Assembly: GCA_021162745.1 (NCBI GenBank)
Contig: JAGGYC010000024.1
Coordinates: 1-42,219 of the forward strand
Length of the DNA: 42,219 nucleotides
Direction of reading: 5' to 3'
Source of the DNA: Desulfuromonas sp.
Lineage (GTDB): Bacteria; Desulfobacterota; Desulfuromonadia; Desulfuromonadales; Desulfuromonadaceae
Part shown: in pieces, positions 8,655 to 17,250 of the stretch
Numbering within the stretch: the stretch's first letter is position 1
Layout of the letters: the number at the start of each line of letters is the position of its first letter
Program-made: the position numbers and the translations under genes
The notes under the pieces: model-generated
What the model saw: only the letters and a program-made list of their open reading frames with translations
Databases searched by the model: none
Told to the model about the DNA's origin: nothing

Positions 8655-9995
8655 TTAAAACAGGTACAGCATCTGAGCCGCAAAGCGGTTGGAAAGATCG
8701 TCGAGGTTTTGATTAGCGACCGATGCATCATCCTGATGCGGTGCTGAGCCATTGCGGATTTCGTAGCTCAGCTTGCCACGCAGATGACGGGAGAATTTAT
8801 ACAGCACGCCAAGGGTCACGGTTTCAACCTGCCGCTCCATGTGGGTTTCAGTGCCGAGATCGAGGCGGTCGTAGCGGGCATTAAGCCAAAATTCGGGAAA
8901 GATCCGACAACCAATATCAAAGTACCAGCCCAGGGCCTGATCCTCGGGAAGAATATTATAGCTGGCTACCATCATGCCGTTATTACTCATCGTACCCGGC
9001 ACGGCCCCGCCATCGGTACCAGCAAAGATCATCCCATGGGCTTTGACAATTTCACACTCCATGCGCAGATCCTGCCAAAGCAGCGTTGTCCCCACCCCAT
9101 AGCGGCAACGACGGAACACCCGTTCATCGTGGGCAACACCAACCTCAAGAGTTCGTTGCCCCTCCTGATACCAGCCAAACATCTTCCATCCCTCACGCTG
9201 CACACCTTTGCCGACACCGCGCAACCGCTCTGCAGCCAGATACAGATAAAGATCGGGATTGTCATTTTTATCGCTGAGCTGCAAACCATGTCCATTACCC
9301 AGCATGGCCGCATAACTCAATTCCCAGGCATTATACGTAAAGCTGTCAAACAGCATAATACCGATATCACGACAACATCCGGCAATCAGGAATTGATTGT
9401 CATCACCGGGATCTGTGCCATCGGCCTCAAAAAAACGCTCCTGCATCAACATATTGGTAGCATTGGTCAGATTAATATAGTTACACGGCGGAACAAAGCC
9501 TAACGATTCTTCAACACTGGGCGTCTTAAACATCCCCAAGCGGACCCGCGCACCGGGGATATAGCTGAAGGTCACACTGCTTTCGACGAGCCGGATACGA
9601 TTATTATCATCAATCCGTGATGCGGCATTGTTACCACTGATGGTTTTAACGCTGTAGGCGATCTTATTGCTAAGAGCACCGCGCATGCCGAGCTGAAATT
9701 TACGCACATTAGCTTCCGATGATGAGCGTAAATTCGGCGATATCAGGCTGGCCATCATCGGCTCACCCTTGAAGGGGCCGGCGGGCAGGTCTCCGCCATC
9801 GGTACGCTGATAATCCAGCAACAAAAAACCACCCCACCGCAGCGCCGGCGCATCCGGTTTTTCTGTTCCCTGCAACATAAACCAATTCACGGCATAGGCC
9901 GGTCGGCAGCAAAGCAGACCCAGCAGTAAAACGGTGAGGAGAAGGACAAACCTGACAGGGCTAAAGCGATCTATACAGACTATTCTTGTCGACAC
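8655..9995 (-). CDS. Outer-membrane porin-like beta-barrel protein
   Basis: A protein of 446 residues with an N-terminal signal peptide: a hydrophobic core around residues 16-30 and probable cleavage after AYA at residue 35. A chain of alternating beta-strand-like segments follows and ends in LYLF, the C-terminal aromatic typical of outer-membrane barrels. Strand motifs such as RVRLGMFKTPSVEE and FWLNARYDRLDLG resemble phosphate-selective porin O/P-like proteins, but the substrate is not identifiable. The frame is open for a further 29 codons upstream. I chose the GTG at 9995 because GGAGG lies six bases before it and it gives a proper signal peptide, whereas the upstream ATG would add a second hydrophobic stretch. 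It has no obvious operon partner. Confidence 0.85.
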   Translation of the reverse strand: MSTRIVCIDRFSPVRFVLLLTVLLLGLLCCRPAYAVNWFMLQGTEKPDAPALRWGGFLLLDYQRTDGGDLPAGPFKGEPMMASLISPNLRSSSEANVRKFQLGMRGALSNKIAYSVKTISGNNAASRIDDNNRIRLVESSVTFSYIPGARVRLGMFKTPSVEESLGFVPPCNYINLTNATNMLMQERFFEADGTDPGDDNQFLIAGCCRDIGIMLFDSFTYNAWELSYAAMLGNGHGLQLSDKNDNPDLYLYLAAERLRGVGKGVQREGWKMFGWYQEGQRTLEVGVAHDERVFRRCRYGVGTTLLWQDLRMECEIVKAHGMIFAGTDGGAVPGTMSNNGMMVASYNILPEDQALGWYFDIGCRIFPEFWLNARYDRLDLGTETHMERQVETVTLGVLYKFSRHLRGKLSYEIRNGSAPHQDDASVANQNLDDLSNRFAAQMLYLF

Positions 9996-10218
9996 ACAGC
10001 ACCTCCGCGACACGACAACCTTCAATACAGGCAACAATACTACTGCACTATAGAGGAAAAATAACCACGGCACTACCACCAATGGCTAACAAACCCCTGC
10101 TAACTTATTAACATGACGATATCTCAGGTTTAATATTGAACCATGCGGGACTCATAGTCTATGATGAAGGTTTATTGCTGACAACCGGGCGCCCTTGCGC
10201 CACAACCCTGGTAGAGTC

Positions 10219-11232
10219 ATGACGACACACAGCCATCGCTTCAGCTACCTGCTTACCGCCCTTGCCAGCCTGGTGATCATCATTGCAGGACTGAAGAGTG
10301 CACAAGACCTGATTGTCCCTTTTCTTCTGGCCGCATTTATTGCCATCCTCTGCCTGCCTTCCCTCCACTGGCTGGAAAAACGGCACCTGCCAACTGCATT
10401 CAACATTCTGCTGGTCATTTCGGCCACCTTGTTGGCGGGGCTGTTACTGGCAATTTTTATCGGTACATCGCTGCATGACTTCTCCCGCACCCTGCCGGTC
10501 TATCAGGCACGCCTGCACGAGGAGACCCGCATGCTGTTCTTATGGCTTAATCAACACGGCATCGACATCTCACCACAGATTATGCTCGATTACTTTGATC
10601 CCAGTGCGGCGATGAAGATCGTCGCCAACACGTTGAGCAGTCTCGGTGCGGTGTTAACCGACGGTTTTCTGATTTTATTGACCGTGGTCTTTATTTTATT
10701 TGAAGCCAGCGCCATGCCTAAAAAAATACAGATGGCGCTGGCCAACCCGGAACAGTCGTTTGCCCAGTTCAGCCGTATCACCCACAGCGTTCAGGGCTAC
10801 CTGGTGATTAAATCTGCCGTCAGCCTCATCACCGGGATAACCATCACCCTGTGGCTGATCATTCTCGACATCGACTATCCGGCCCTGTGGGGGTTGCTGG
10901 CATTCATGCTCAACTACGTACCCAACATCGGCTCTATTATCGCTGCCGTACCCGCCATGCTACTCGGGCTGATTCAATACGGCCCCGTCGAAGCATTAAT
11001 GGTTGCCGCAGGCTATGTCGCCGTCAATGTCATTGTCGGCAATGTGATCGAACCACGCTACATGGGTAAACAACTGGGCCTGTCACCACTGGTGGTTCTA
11101 TTGTCGTTAATTGTCTGGGGATGGGTGCTCGGCCCCGTCGGCATGCTGCTCTGCGTCCCCTTGACCATGATTGTTAAAATTGCTCTGGAAACAACGGAAG
11201 AGTTACGCTGGATTGCGATCCTTCTCGGCTAA
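10219..11232 (+). CDS. AI-2E/PerM family transporter
   Basis: A polytopic inner-membrane protein of about 337 residues. It begins with two membrane segments, continues with a soluble insert rich in charged residues (about 75-150), and ends with further membrane segments. The C-terminal block with NYVPNIGSIIAAVPAMLLGL and GNVIEPRYMGKQLGLSPLVVLLSLI is the signature of the AI-2E (UPF0118/PerM/TqsA) family. Members export small molecules or act as sodium/proton antiporters; the substrate here is unknown. A TTG eight codons upstream (10195) is an alternative start. The ATG at 10219 follows GGTAGAG, a weak binding site. Confidence 0.9.
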   Translation: MTTHSHRFSYLLTALASLVIIIAGLKSAQDLIVPFLLAAFIAILCLPSLHWLEKRHLPTAFNILLVISATLLAGLLLAIFIGTSLHDFSRTLPVYQARLHEETRMLFLWLNQHGIDISPQIMLDYFDPSAAMKIVANTLSSLGAVLTDGFLILLTVVFILFEASAMPKKIQMALANPEQSFAQFSRITHSVQGYLVIKSAVSLITGITITLWLIILDIDYPALWGLLAFMLNYVPNIGSIIAAVPAMLLGLIQYGPVEALMVAAGYVAVNVIVGNVIEPRYMGKQLGLSPLVVLLSLIVWGWVLGPVGMLLCVPLTMIVKIALETTEELRWIAILLG

Positions 11233-11280
11233 ATCGAGAAACAATCGCCCCCCCCCAGCCACGTTAAAGGATACCCCCGA

Positions 11281-11430
11281 ATGGACAACAAAAAACATTT
11301 GAAGCCGGAAAACTACCTTGGTTTCTTTCTACTGATTTTAGCCCTGATGGCTTTTGCCGTACTAGTCAAAAGCTGCAACATTTCTCAATATCAACATCAG
11401 CAGCAACAAACGGTATCGCATGACAACTGA
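11281..11430 (+). CDS. Small single-span membrane protein (49 aa)
   Basis: A short frame encodes 49 residues: a charged start (MDNKKHLKPENY), one membrane helix at about residues 14-29 (FFLLILALMAFAVLV), then KSCNIS and a Gln/His-rich tail. It has an AAAGGA ribosome binding site about nine bases upstream. Its stop overlaps the start of the next gene by 11 bases (ATGACAACTGA), which suggests translational coupling. I recognise no family. Its position as the first gene of the GIDE-like/lemA cluster suggests it works with those membrane proteins, but this is inference. Confidence 0.6.
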   Translation: MDNKKHLKPENYLGFFLLILALMAFAVLVKSCNISQYQHQQQQTVSHDN

Positions 11431-13348
11431 AACAGAACAGGACACCCTGTTACTGGTCAAAGCTCAGTCAGCACAGCGTGATCTGGACAGCGTCATCAAA
11501 GAGCTGACACACTGTAGTGGTCTTGATGGTTATACCCTGCGCCAACGCCTGATCGGCCCTGCCATCAGTCAATTGCACAAAGGGGCAGAGAAGGATCTGC
11601 GCCCCCTGGCCGACCTCCTGCGCCACCATCAGATCGATGCCTGGCTGGTTCAACCGCGCCCGTTGTCCTTTGCTCCAGCAACAATCAGCGGCCTGACCAT
11701 CCGTGCCGATAAGATCGTCTTTGAATGCCGGCACCAGCGCTTCAAACTGAAACGCGGCATGCAACCACTGATCGTTGTCGCCGATCTATCCGGCCAAATT
11801 TCAGCCAATCACCTGAAACGGTTACTGGTTCACAATGCCCATACCGGCACCTCCCCCGAAGATCCCAGCCAACAGGCCCTGCAAAAAGAGATTTTCAAAC
11901 AAGCACCGGTGATCGATCTATACTGGAGCGACTGCGCTGATGATCCACAGCAGGCCGTGCGGATCATCCCCGGGAAATTTGACCATCGCCAGCTGGGTGA
12001 CAAGGCCGAGCTAAGTCGCAACCGAAACCTCGCCGCACTACTCGAAGTGATCTGCGACTACTGTCCCCAGCATCACATCGACCATAGTTACGGCCTCGGC
12101 TTTCTCCCCGATTACCGCGTCAAGCCGCTCAAGGATCTCTTTTATCACCATAAGGAGAATCTGGACACCCTGACCCGCTACGGCTGGCTGCTGCTCGAAA
12201 TCGCCGGCAACGACCACGGTCAACAAAAACACTCAGGCTCAACACCGATTCAGCAATTGCTGGAAACCAGCGGTCTGGCGGCGGTCCTCCCTGTTTTCGA
12301 TAACACTGCCGACCCCCAGAAACCGCCGGCACAACCTCGGCGTCCAAAACCACCATCATTACCGCCCCCCCCCGGGCCACAAACCCGATCAGGGCTGCGA
12401 CTACACTTCAGCAGCTGGCGTCTGGCGGCAACCTTTGGGGGCATCGTTATCATAATCCTCAGCGAAGGGCAGCAGAATCTCCCTGCCGGACTTTACCGCT
12501 ATGGCGTGTCCAGCGGACTTCTGCCACTACTGGTCAGCGGCCTGTGTTTGTGGAACGCCCTCTACTACTGGCGACTCAAGCGGCGCATGGAAAACACCCC
12601 GACCAGCAAAGCCCGATCAGCAGCCATGGGCATGGTTGAAATCCACGGCCAGGCGCGCCGCCTCTATGCCCTGGTTTCACCCACCACCCAGACACCATGT
12701 ATCTACTACTGTTTGAAAAAATATCGACGCTCAGGCAAGGATTCCACCTGGCGAATGACCAGCGTTACCTCCAGCGATAACGTCCCCTTCATCCTTGAAG
12801 ATGAGACCGGACGTATCACCATTGATCCCCAGGGCGCAACGCTCAGATCAAAGATCACGTATGATAATGCCACGGGCAACAGTTCAGCGCATGAAAAATG
12901 GAAAGAAGAGGTGATCTACGAGGGAACCACCCTCTACGTCATGGGTTTCGCCCGTATGACTCACAATGATCAGGACACATTACGCCAACGGGTCGCTGAC
13001 AAACTGCGCAACCTGAAGACGGATCGACAACAGCTGATGCAGTACGACCACAACAGCGACGGCACCATCGATGCTGCCGAATGGGATAGCGCCCGCGCCG
13101 ACATGGAACAGCAGGCCCTGCATGACAAGCTGCACGGCAAACTGCATCAGGGCCAACAACGCAGCAACCAGCAACTGGTGATCGGTGCGCCGCCGCAAAA
13201 AGGACTGCCGTTCATCATCGCCGAAACCGAATCCGAAACACACCTGATCCGCCATTACAGCTGGTATATACCGCCGCTGCTGGTAACCGGCATTGCCATT
13301 TTCAGTTGGGCGCTAACACGCGCCGCTACCTTTTTCCACCTTATTTAA
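11420..13348 (+). CDS. GIDE-like membrane protein with EF-hand loop
   Basis: A 642-residue protein. The first 300 residues are soluble and of no family I can name. A Pro-rich linker (about 300-322) leads to two membrane segments (about 333-345 and 366-385). Next comes a domain of about 100 residues resembling the GIDE domain (AMGMVEIHGQAR, CIYYCLKKY, FILEDETGRITIDPQGA), and a last membrane segment lies at about 615-637. Inside the part after the GIDE domain is a canonical calcium-binding EF-hand loop: D543, N545, D547, G548, I550, D551, E554. GIDE domains are named from a mitochondrial E3 ligase; bacterial versions lack the RING finger, and none is seen here. The next gene is lemA, a partner often found beside such proteins. 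A nine-C run at 12365-12373 lies in the Pro-rich linker. Confidence 0.75.
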   Translation: MTTETEQDTLLLVKAQSAQRDLDSVIKELTHCSGLDGYTLRQRLIGPAISQLHKGAEKDLRPLADLLRHHQIDAWLVQPRPLSFAPATISGLTIRADKIVFECRHQRFKLKRGMQPLIVVADLSGQISANHLKRLLVHNAHTGTSPEDPSQQALQKEIFKQAPVIDLYWSDCADDPQQAVRIIPGKFDHRQLGDKAELSRNRNLAALLEVICDYCPQHHIDHSYGLGFLPDYRVKPLKDLFYHHKENLDTLTRYGWLLLEIAGNDHGQQKHSGSTPIQQLLETSGLAAVLPVFDNTADPQKPPAQPRRPKPPSLPPPPGPQTRSGLRLHFSSWRLAATFGGIVIIILSEGQQNLPAGLYRYGVSSGLLPLLVSGLCLWNALYYWRLKRRMENTPTSKARSAAMGMVEIHGQARRLYALVSPTTQTPCIYYCLKKYRRSGKDSTWRMTSVTSSDNVPFILEDETGRITIDPQGATLRSKITYDNATGNSSAHEKWKEEVIYEGTTLYVMGFARMTHNDQDTLRQRVADKLRNLKTDRQQLMQYDHNSDGTIDAAEWDSARADMEQQALHDKLHGKLHQGQQRSNQQLVIGAPPQKGLPFIIAETESETHLIRHYSWYIPPLLVTGIAIFSWALTRAATFFHLI

Positions 13349-13370
13349 CCTCAACACCTAGGAGTTTATT

Positions 13371-13937
13371 ATGACGGCATTGATTGTTCTCGGCGTTTTG
13401 CTTCTGATAGCGGCCATGGCTATTGGCTACGTGATTATGATCTACAACGGCCTGATCCGGCTGAAAAACGAAACCGATAAATCATGGAGCAATATCGATG
13501 TGTTGCTCAAGCAGCGCTTTGATGAACTGCCCAAGCTGATCAAGGTGTGCGAAGGCTACATGCACCACGAAAAAAGCACCCTCGAAGCGGTGATCAAAGC
13601 CCGCTCCATGGTCGGCGAGGCCCGCTCAGAGAATGCTCAACTCGAAGCCCAGAACCTGCTGACCGACACCCTCAAGTCGCTTTTTGCCGTCACCGAGAGC
13701 TACCCGGATCTTAAAGCCGATGCCGCATTCCGCAGCCTGGGCAACCGCATATCTGAACTCGAAGATCAAATTGCCGACCGCCGCGAAATGTTCAATGAGT
13801 ACATCAATCTCTACAACATCCGTATCGCCCAGTTCCCCGATCTACTGATCGCCAGAAAGTTCAACTTTGGCCCGAAAACACTATGGGAGATCAACCCGGA
13901 GCATCGCGCCGACGTTGAGGTCTCCTTCAACCAATAA
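13371..13937 (+). CDS. lemA: LemA family protein
   Basis: A 188-residue protein with an N-terminal membrane anchor (residues about 4-25) followed by the helical LemA core. The diagnostic stretch IYNGLIRLKNETDKSWSNID and the motif VLLKQRFDELPKL are present, as is the C-terminal YNIRIAQFPDLLIARKFNF. LemA proteins are anchored helical-bundle proteins of uncertain function, often next to GIDE or TPM-domain proteins, and this cluster fits that pattern. A good ribosome binding site (AGGAG) lies seven bases before the ATG. The TAA stop shares its last A with the ATG of the following gene. Confidence 0.95.
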   Translation: MTALIVLGVLLLIAAMAIGYVIMIYNGLIRLKNETDKSWSNIDVLLKQRFDELPKLIKVCEGYMHHEKSTLEAVIKARSMVGEARSENAQLEAQNLLTDTLKSLFAVTESYPDLKADAAFRSLGNRISELEDQIADRREMFNEYINLYNIRIAQFPDLLIARKFNFGPKTLWEINPEHRADVEVSFNQ

Positions 13938-14572
13938 TGACGGCCAACCGCTATCCGGTGCCGGAAGGCCGGCACCGGACTGAAACCGAAGTCAAACGCA
14001 GCCGCTTTATCACCACCGTTCTCGCCACGGCCGATCGTAAACACAGCCGCGAGTTTATCCACAATATCCGGCACGAATTTTCCGACGCCAACCACAACTG
14101 CTGGGCGCGGGTGATCGGAGCTCCCGGCTGTACCATGCAGGCTGGCATGAGCGACGACGGCGAACCACAGGGCGCTGCAGGCAAGCCGATACTCACCACC
14201 CTGCTCCATGCCGACATTGGCGATATTACGGTGGTGGTCAGCCGCTATTTCGGTGGTACCCGGTTAGGTAAAGGGGGGATGGTGCGCGCCTACACCGATG
14301 CCGTTCTCCACGCCCTAAGCAGTCTGCCAACGGTGGAAAAGATCGACTACCAAGCACTGCAGATTACACTCGCCTATCCGCTATTAGAACAGGTTCAGCG
14401 CCTGTTCGACGACTACGAGGTCAAAGTCGATCAGCAGAGTTACGCCGATCAGGTACAGATCAACCTGCGACTGCCGCGTGAGCACGCTCAGACATTCAGC
14501 CGCCATCTCACGGAACTCAGTCATGGCCGTATTCGAATTAACCAGCACGACTACACCGAATCCCCCGCCTGA
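13937..14572 (+). CDS. yigZ: YigZ / IMPACT family protein
   Basis: A 211-residue protein of the UPF0029/IMPACT family. The N-terminal domain has KRSRFITTV, the conserved D-rich SDDGEPQGAAGKPIL and the VVVSRYFGGTRLGKGGMVRAY block. The C-terminal DUF1949-like domain runs from about residue 135 and has a ferredoxin-like fold in known members. Bacterial YigZ is a cytosolic protein of unclear role with suggested nucleic-acid or translation-related binding. Its start overlaps the lemA stop by one base (TAATG), so translation is probably coupled. There is no clear functional link to LemA beyond the operon. Confidence 0.93.
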   Translation: MTANRYPVPEGRHRTETEVKRSRFITTVLATADRKHSREFIHNIRHEFSDANHNCWARVIGAPGCTMQAGMSDDGEPQGAAGKPILTTLLHADIGDITVVVSRYFGGTRLGKGGMVRAYTDAVLHALSSLPTVEKIDYQALQITLAYPLLEQVQRLFDDYEVKVDQQSYADQVQINLRLPREHAQTFSRHLTELSHGRIRINQHDYTESPA

Positions 14573-14654
14573 GGATAGTGTAGACAACATCTGGACAATC
14601 TCGACTCACCCCTGTACAATCCGGCCGAATTCGAAAGAGAAAGGTTGAGTTACC

Positions 14655-15011
14655 ATGGCTTCACACAATAATGAATTATGGCAAACCATCATGTTCCTGT
14701 TTTTGAGTAAATTTGTTAAACAGGCCAACGAGCCGTTTGCTCAAAAACAGCTGATCAATGCCAAAAATGTTGAACTGGCAAGCCGTTTCGCCACAATGGT
14801 TGGCGATACAACTGCAGAAGACAAGATCAAACTGGCCCTGCTCAAAGCTCTTAAGCAACTGGAAAAATCTATGTTTATCCAGCGTCTGGACGAAACCACC
14901 CTCCAACTGAGCGACGAAGGATTAACAAAGATGCAGACAGAGCTTCAAACGGCAATGATGAAGATCGCCCGCGACTTCCCTGAATCGGTCCCTAACGAAA
15001 AAACTAATTAG
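14655..15011 (+). CDS. Hypothetical protein (118 aa)
   Basis: I do not recognise this gene. It encodes a mostly helical, soluble protein with no signal peptide, no membrane span and no cysteine. The middle (AEDKIKLALLKALKQLEKSMFIQRLDE) looks like an amphipathic helix. A short beta-like stretch (TTLQLSDEGLTKM) resembles a winged-helix wing, so a small helix-turn-helix protein is possible but not supported by a clear motif. An AGAGAAAGG sequence lies about 10 bases upstream of the ATG. It stands alone: 82 bases after yigZ and about 180 bases before the next gene. Confidence 0.6.
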   Translation: MASHNNELWQTIMFLFLSKFVKQANEPFAQKQLINAKNVELASRFATMVGDTTAEDKIKLALLKALKQLEKSMFIQRLDETTLQLSDEGLTKMQTELQTAMMKIARDFPESVPNEKTN

Positions 15012-15190
15012 CTTATCCCCCTTAAATTCTATATAAATCCACTCGGTATAAAGATCATCAGCCTGGCGAACGATTAAAAATCCGCATCGTTAATGTCGGT
15101 CTTTTATTTTGTTGGACAACGATGGCGAAAGAGCTAATATGGTGATATTGGTTATACAATTTGGATTATTAGCCTTCATCTGGGATCCCC

Positions 15191-16513
15191 ATGTCAAACT
15201 CTGTAGAGCAACCTCTTCCTCAAATCCTATGCGTCGATGATGAACAAGGGATCCTCCGTTCATTGCGTCGGGTATTGATGGATGAAGAATGTGATGTCCT
15301 TATTGCGGGGTCTGGTGCCGAAGGCCTTAAGACTCTCAATGAAGTAACTAATTTAGCCCTGATCATCTCAGATCAGCGCATGCCTGAAATGACCGGCGTC
15401 GATTTTCTGCAGCAGGCTAAAGACGTTTGTCCTGCCGCCTACCGGGTTATGCTCACCGGTTATGCCGATATTAATGCCACCATGGATGCCGTCAACAAGG
15501 GGGAAATTTGGCGTTATCTCACCAAACCCTGGGACGATGAACAACTGATTTTATTAGTGCGTGATGCCATCCGCCAGTTCAACCTTGAGAACGAAAACAA
15601 AAAACTCCAGCAGATCATTGAAAAACAAAATCAAGAACTCAAAGAGTGGAATGATCGTTTAAAACAGCGAGTGCTCGCCCAAACGAACCGGATCCGTGAA
15701 AAGCACGAGGAGCTTGCACGCGGCAACAAGCACCTCCGCGAAAGTTTTGAACAGACCCTCCATGCGTTCTCATGCCTGATAGAACTTCGCGACAAAAATC
15801 TTAAGAACCATTCCCATAGCACGGCGGCAATTTCCGAACAGGTTGCACAGAATCTTAAACTACTTCCAAAGCAGCAAAAAAACATCCGGGCAGCAGCTCT
15901 TCTACACGGGATTGGCAAGCTGGGAATTCCTGACAACATTCTCTGTAAACGAGAAGAAGATCTAACCGCCAGCGAAAAAATCATCTACAACACATTTACC
16001 GTGCGCGGACAAACAGCCATTGGCCCTATCGACGATTTACGTGAGGCAGGTATTATCTTACGTCACCTCATGGAGCGTTATGATGGAAAGGGCGGTCCCG
16101 ACCAGCTCACAGGCGACAACATCCCTATTGGTTCGCGCATTATTGCTCTTGCGGAACATATCGATCGCCACCTGAATGCCGGCGATTGCGGCACACTGGA
16201 ACAGATTATCGATGGCTGCAAGACTCAGTTCAGCAAACGTTTCGACCTAAGGCTGCTTCCTATTGTGGCCAAAGCGGCGCGCGCCTATTATTCAGAGACA
16301 GAGCAAGCTGGACTCCCCGACAGCAGACAAGAGCTTTTCCCCAAAGATCTCAGCACCGGTATGGTGGTATTACGTGACGTTTACAGTGGTACCGGCCTGC
16401 TGTTACTCAAGCAAGGTTCGGTTCTCAACGAAGAATCGATCAAATCACTCAAGCGCTACTATGACACCGACACCCCTAAACAGCCGGTGCTGGTGCTTAA
16501 AAAACATGATTGA
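15191..16513 (+). CDS. Response regulator with degenerate HD-GYP domain
   Basis: A 440-residue RpfG-like protein. An N-terminal receiver (about 10-130) has the acidic pair D16/D17, phospho-acceptor D61 (ISDQRMPEM) and KPW lysine intact. A coiled coil (about 140-190) leads to an HD-GYP-type domain (about 190-375). The catalytic HD is HG (H239-G240 in LLHGIGKLGIPD), the second histidine cluster is RHLMER where HHHER is usual, GYP is GGP, and the late AD is AE. It is therefore unlikely to hydrolyse c-di-GMP. It may bind the nucleotide or act as a phosphorylation-controlled scaffold. A C-terminal segment of about 60 residues (DLSTGMVVLRDVYSGTG) matches the tail seen after such domains. Its last codons overlap the pseudogene that follows. 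Confidence 0.88.
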   Translation: MSNSVEQPLPQILCVDDEQGILRSLRRVLMDEECDVLIAGSGAEGLKTLNEVTNLALIISDQRMPEMTGVDFLQQAKDVCPAAYRVMLTGYADINATMDAVNKGEIWRYLTKPWDDEQLILLVRDAIRQFNLENENKKLQQIIEKQNQELKEWNDRLKQRVLAQTNRIREKHEELARGNKHLRESFEQTLHAFSCLIELRDKNLKNHSHSTAAISEQVAQNLKLLPKQQKNIRAAALLHGIGKLGIPDNILCKREEDLTASEKIIYNTFTVRGQTAIGPIDDLREAGIILRHLMERYDGKGGPDQLTGDNIPIGSRIIALAEHIDRHLNAGDCGTLEQIIDGCKTQFSKRFDLRLLPIVAKAARAYYSETEQAGLPDSRQELFPKDLSTGMVVLRDVYSGTGLLLLKQGSVLNEESIKSLKRYYDTDTPKQPVLVLKKHD

Positions 16514-17177
16514 ATATGACGAATAACAACAGCGCCTGGTCCTGAAAATTGTCTGCTACGGCCCGGCCCTGTCCGGTAAAACCACCAACCTGGAAACCAC
16601 GGTACAGCAATGCACCGCCGAGCTGGAACGAACCTATCTACAACTGGTACAGAATGAAAAAATGGCCTGAGTCGGACAACTGGCCGCTGGAGTGGCCCAC
16701 AAGATCAATACTCCCATGGATTTTATCACCAGCAACCTCAGCTCACTGAAAAAGTATCTGAATCGACTGCTGCAAATGGCAACCATGCTGGAACAGACGA
16801 CCAGCCTTCTTCCTGCGGCAACTCTCAAGCCTGTCCACGAGCTGAAAAAACAGCTGAAAATCGATTTCATTCGTGAAGATGCCGAAGTCCTGATCGCCCA
16901 AAGCCTGGAAGGGGGCATGAAAACGCTGGCAAAAGATGGTATTGCGAAAGTTGTGGCCGGTGACACCACAGTTGAAGAGTTACTGCAAGTACATGACCTA
17001 CAACTACGCTACGAACGCAGCTGCACACACTGCCATCGCACCATAGCGGCCAAGTACCGGTTCTGTCCCCATTGTGGTAGGAGCAAGAAACAGACCTGCC
17101 CTCAATGTCAGACTCCACTCGAAGCAGAGTGGAATCACTGCCCAAACTGTCGGACAGCCATATTAGCAGCAAGCTAA
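16506..17177 (+). pseudogene. Chimeric remnant: MglA-type GTPase / histidine kinase / GspE tail with zinc ribbons
   Basis: One frame runs from the ATG at 16506 to the TAA at 17175 and is broken by a TAA (16524-16526) and a TGA (16668-16670). Part one (to about 16595) reads LKIVCYGPALSGKTTNL, the P-loop region of MglA-type small GTPases, and nothing after it from that family. Part two (about 16596-16910) is the coil and dimerisation domain of a histidine kinase closely resembling the two intact kinases in this window (QNEKMA-stop-VGQLAAGVAHKINTP). Its H-box is altered from HEINNP to HKINTP. Part three (about 16915-17000) matches the extreme C-terminus of GspE/PilB ATPases (KTLAKDGIAKVVAGDTTVEELL). 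Two CxxC...CxxC zinc ribbons follow. A 161-residue frame from a GTG at 16692 is intact and could still be translated. Confidence 0.65.
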
Positions 17178-17250
17178 TTTTCGGAATAGTCTGATGTAAA
17201 ATCGATAAAACAGCCCCCAAAAGCAGTAAGAAGGGGATGATGGGGACAGG

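Noticed and set aside
8784-9503. 239-codon open frame on the plus strand
   Set aside because: It lies wholly opposite the porin gene, has no family-like sequence and no ribosome binding site; it is a shadow frame.
15112-15140. TTGGAC and TAATAT, 17 bases apart, as a promoter of the receiver/HD-GYP-like gene
   Set aside because: Each element matches the consensus too poorly to list as a feature.
16668-16670. In-frame TGA as a possible selenocysteine codon
   Set aside because: The same position is Ser in the two intact kinases nearby (a single-base change), no selenocysteine insertion hairpin is evident, and a second stop (TAA) breaks the same frame.
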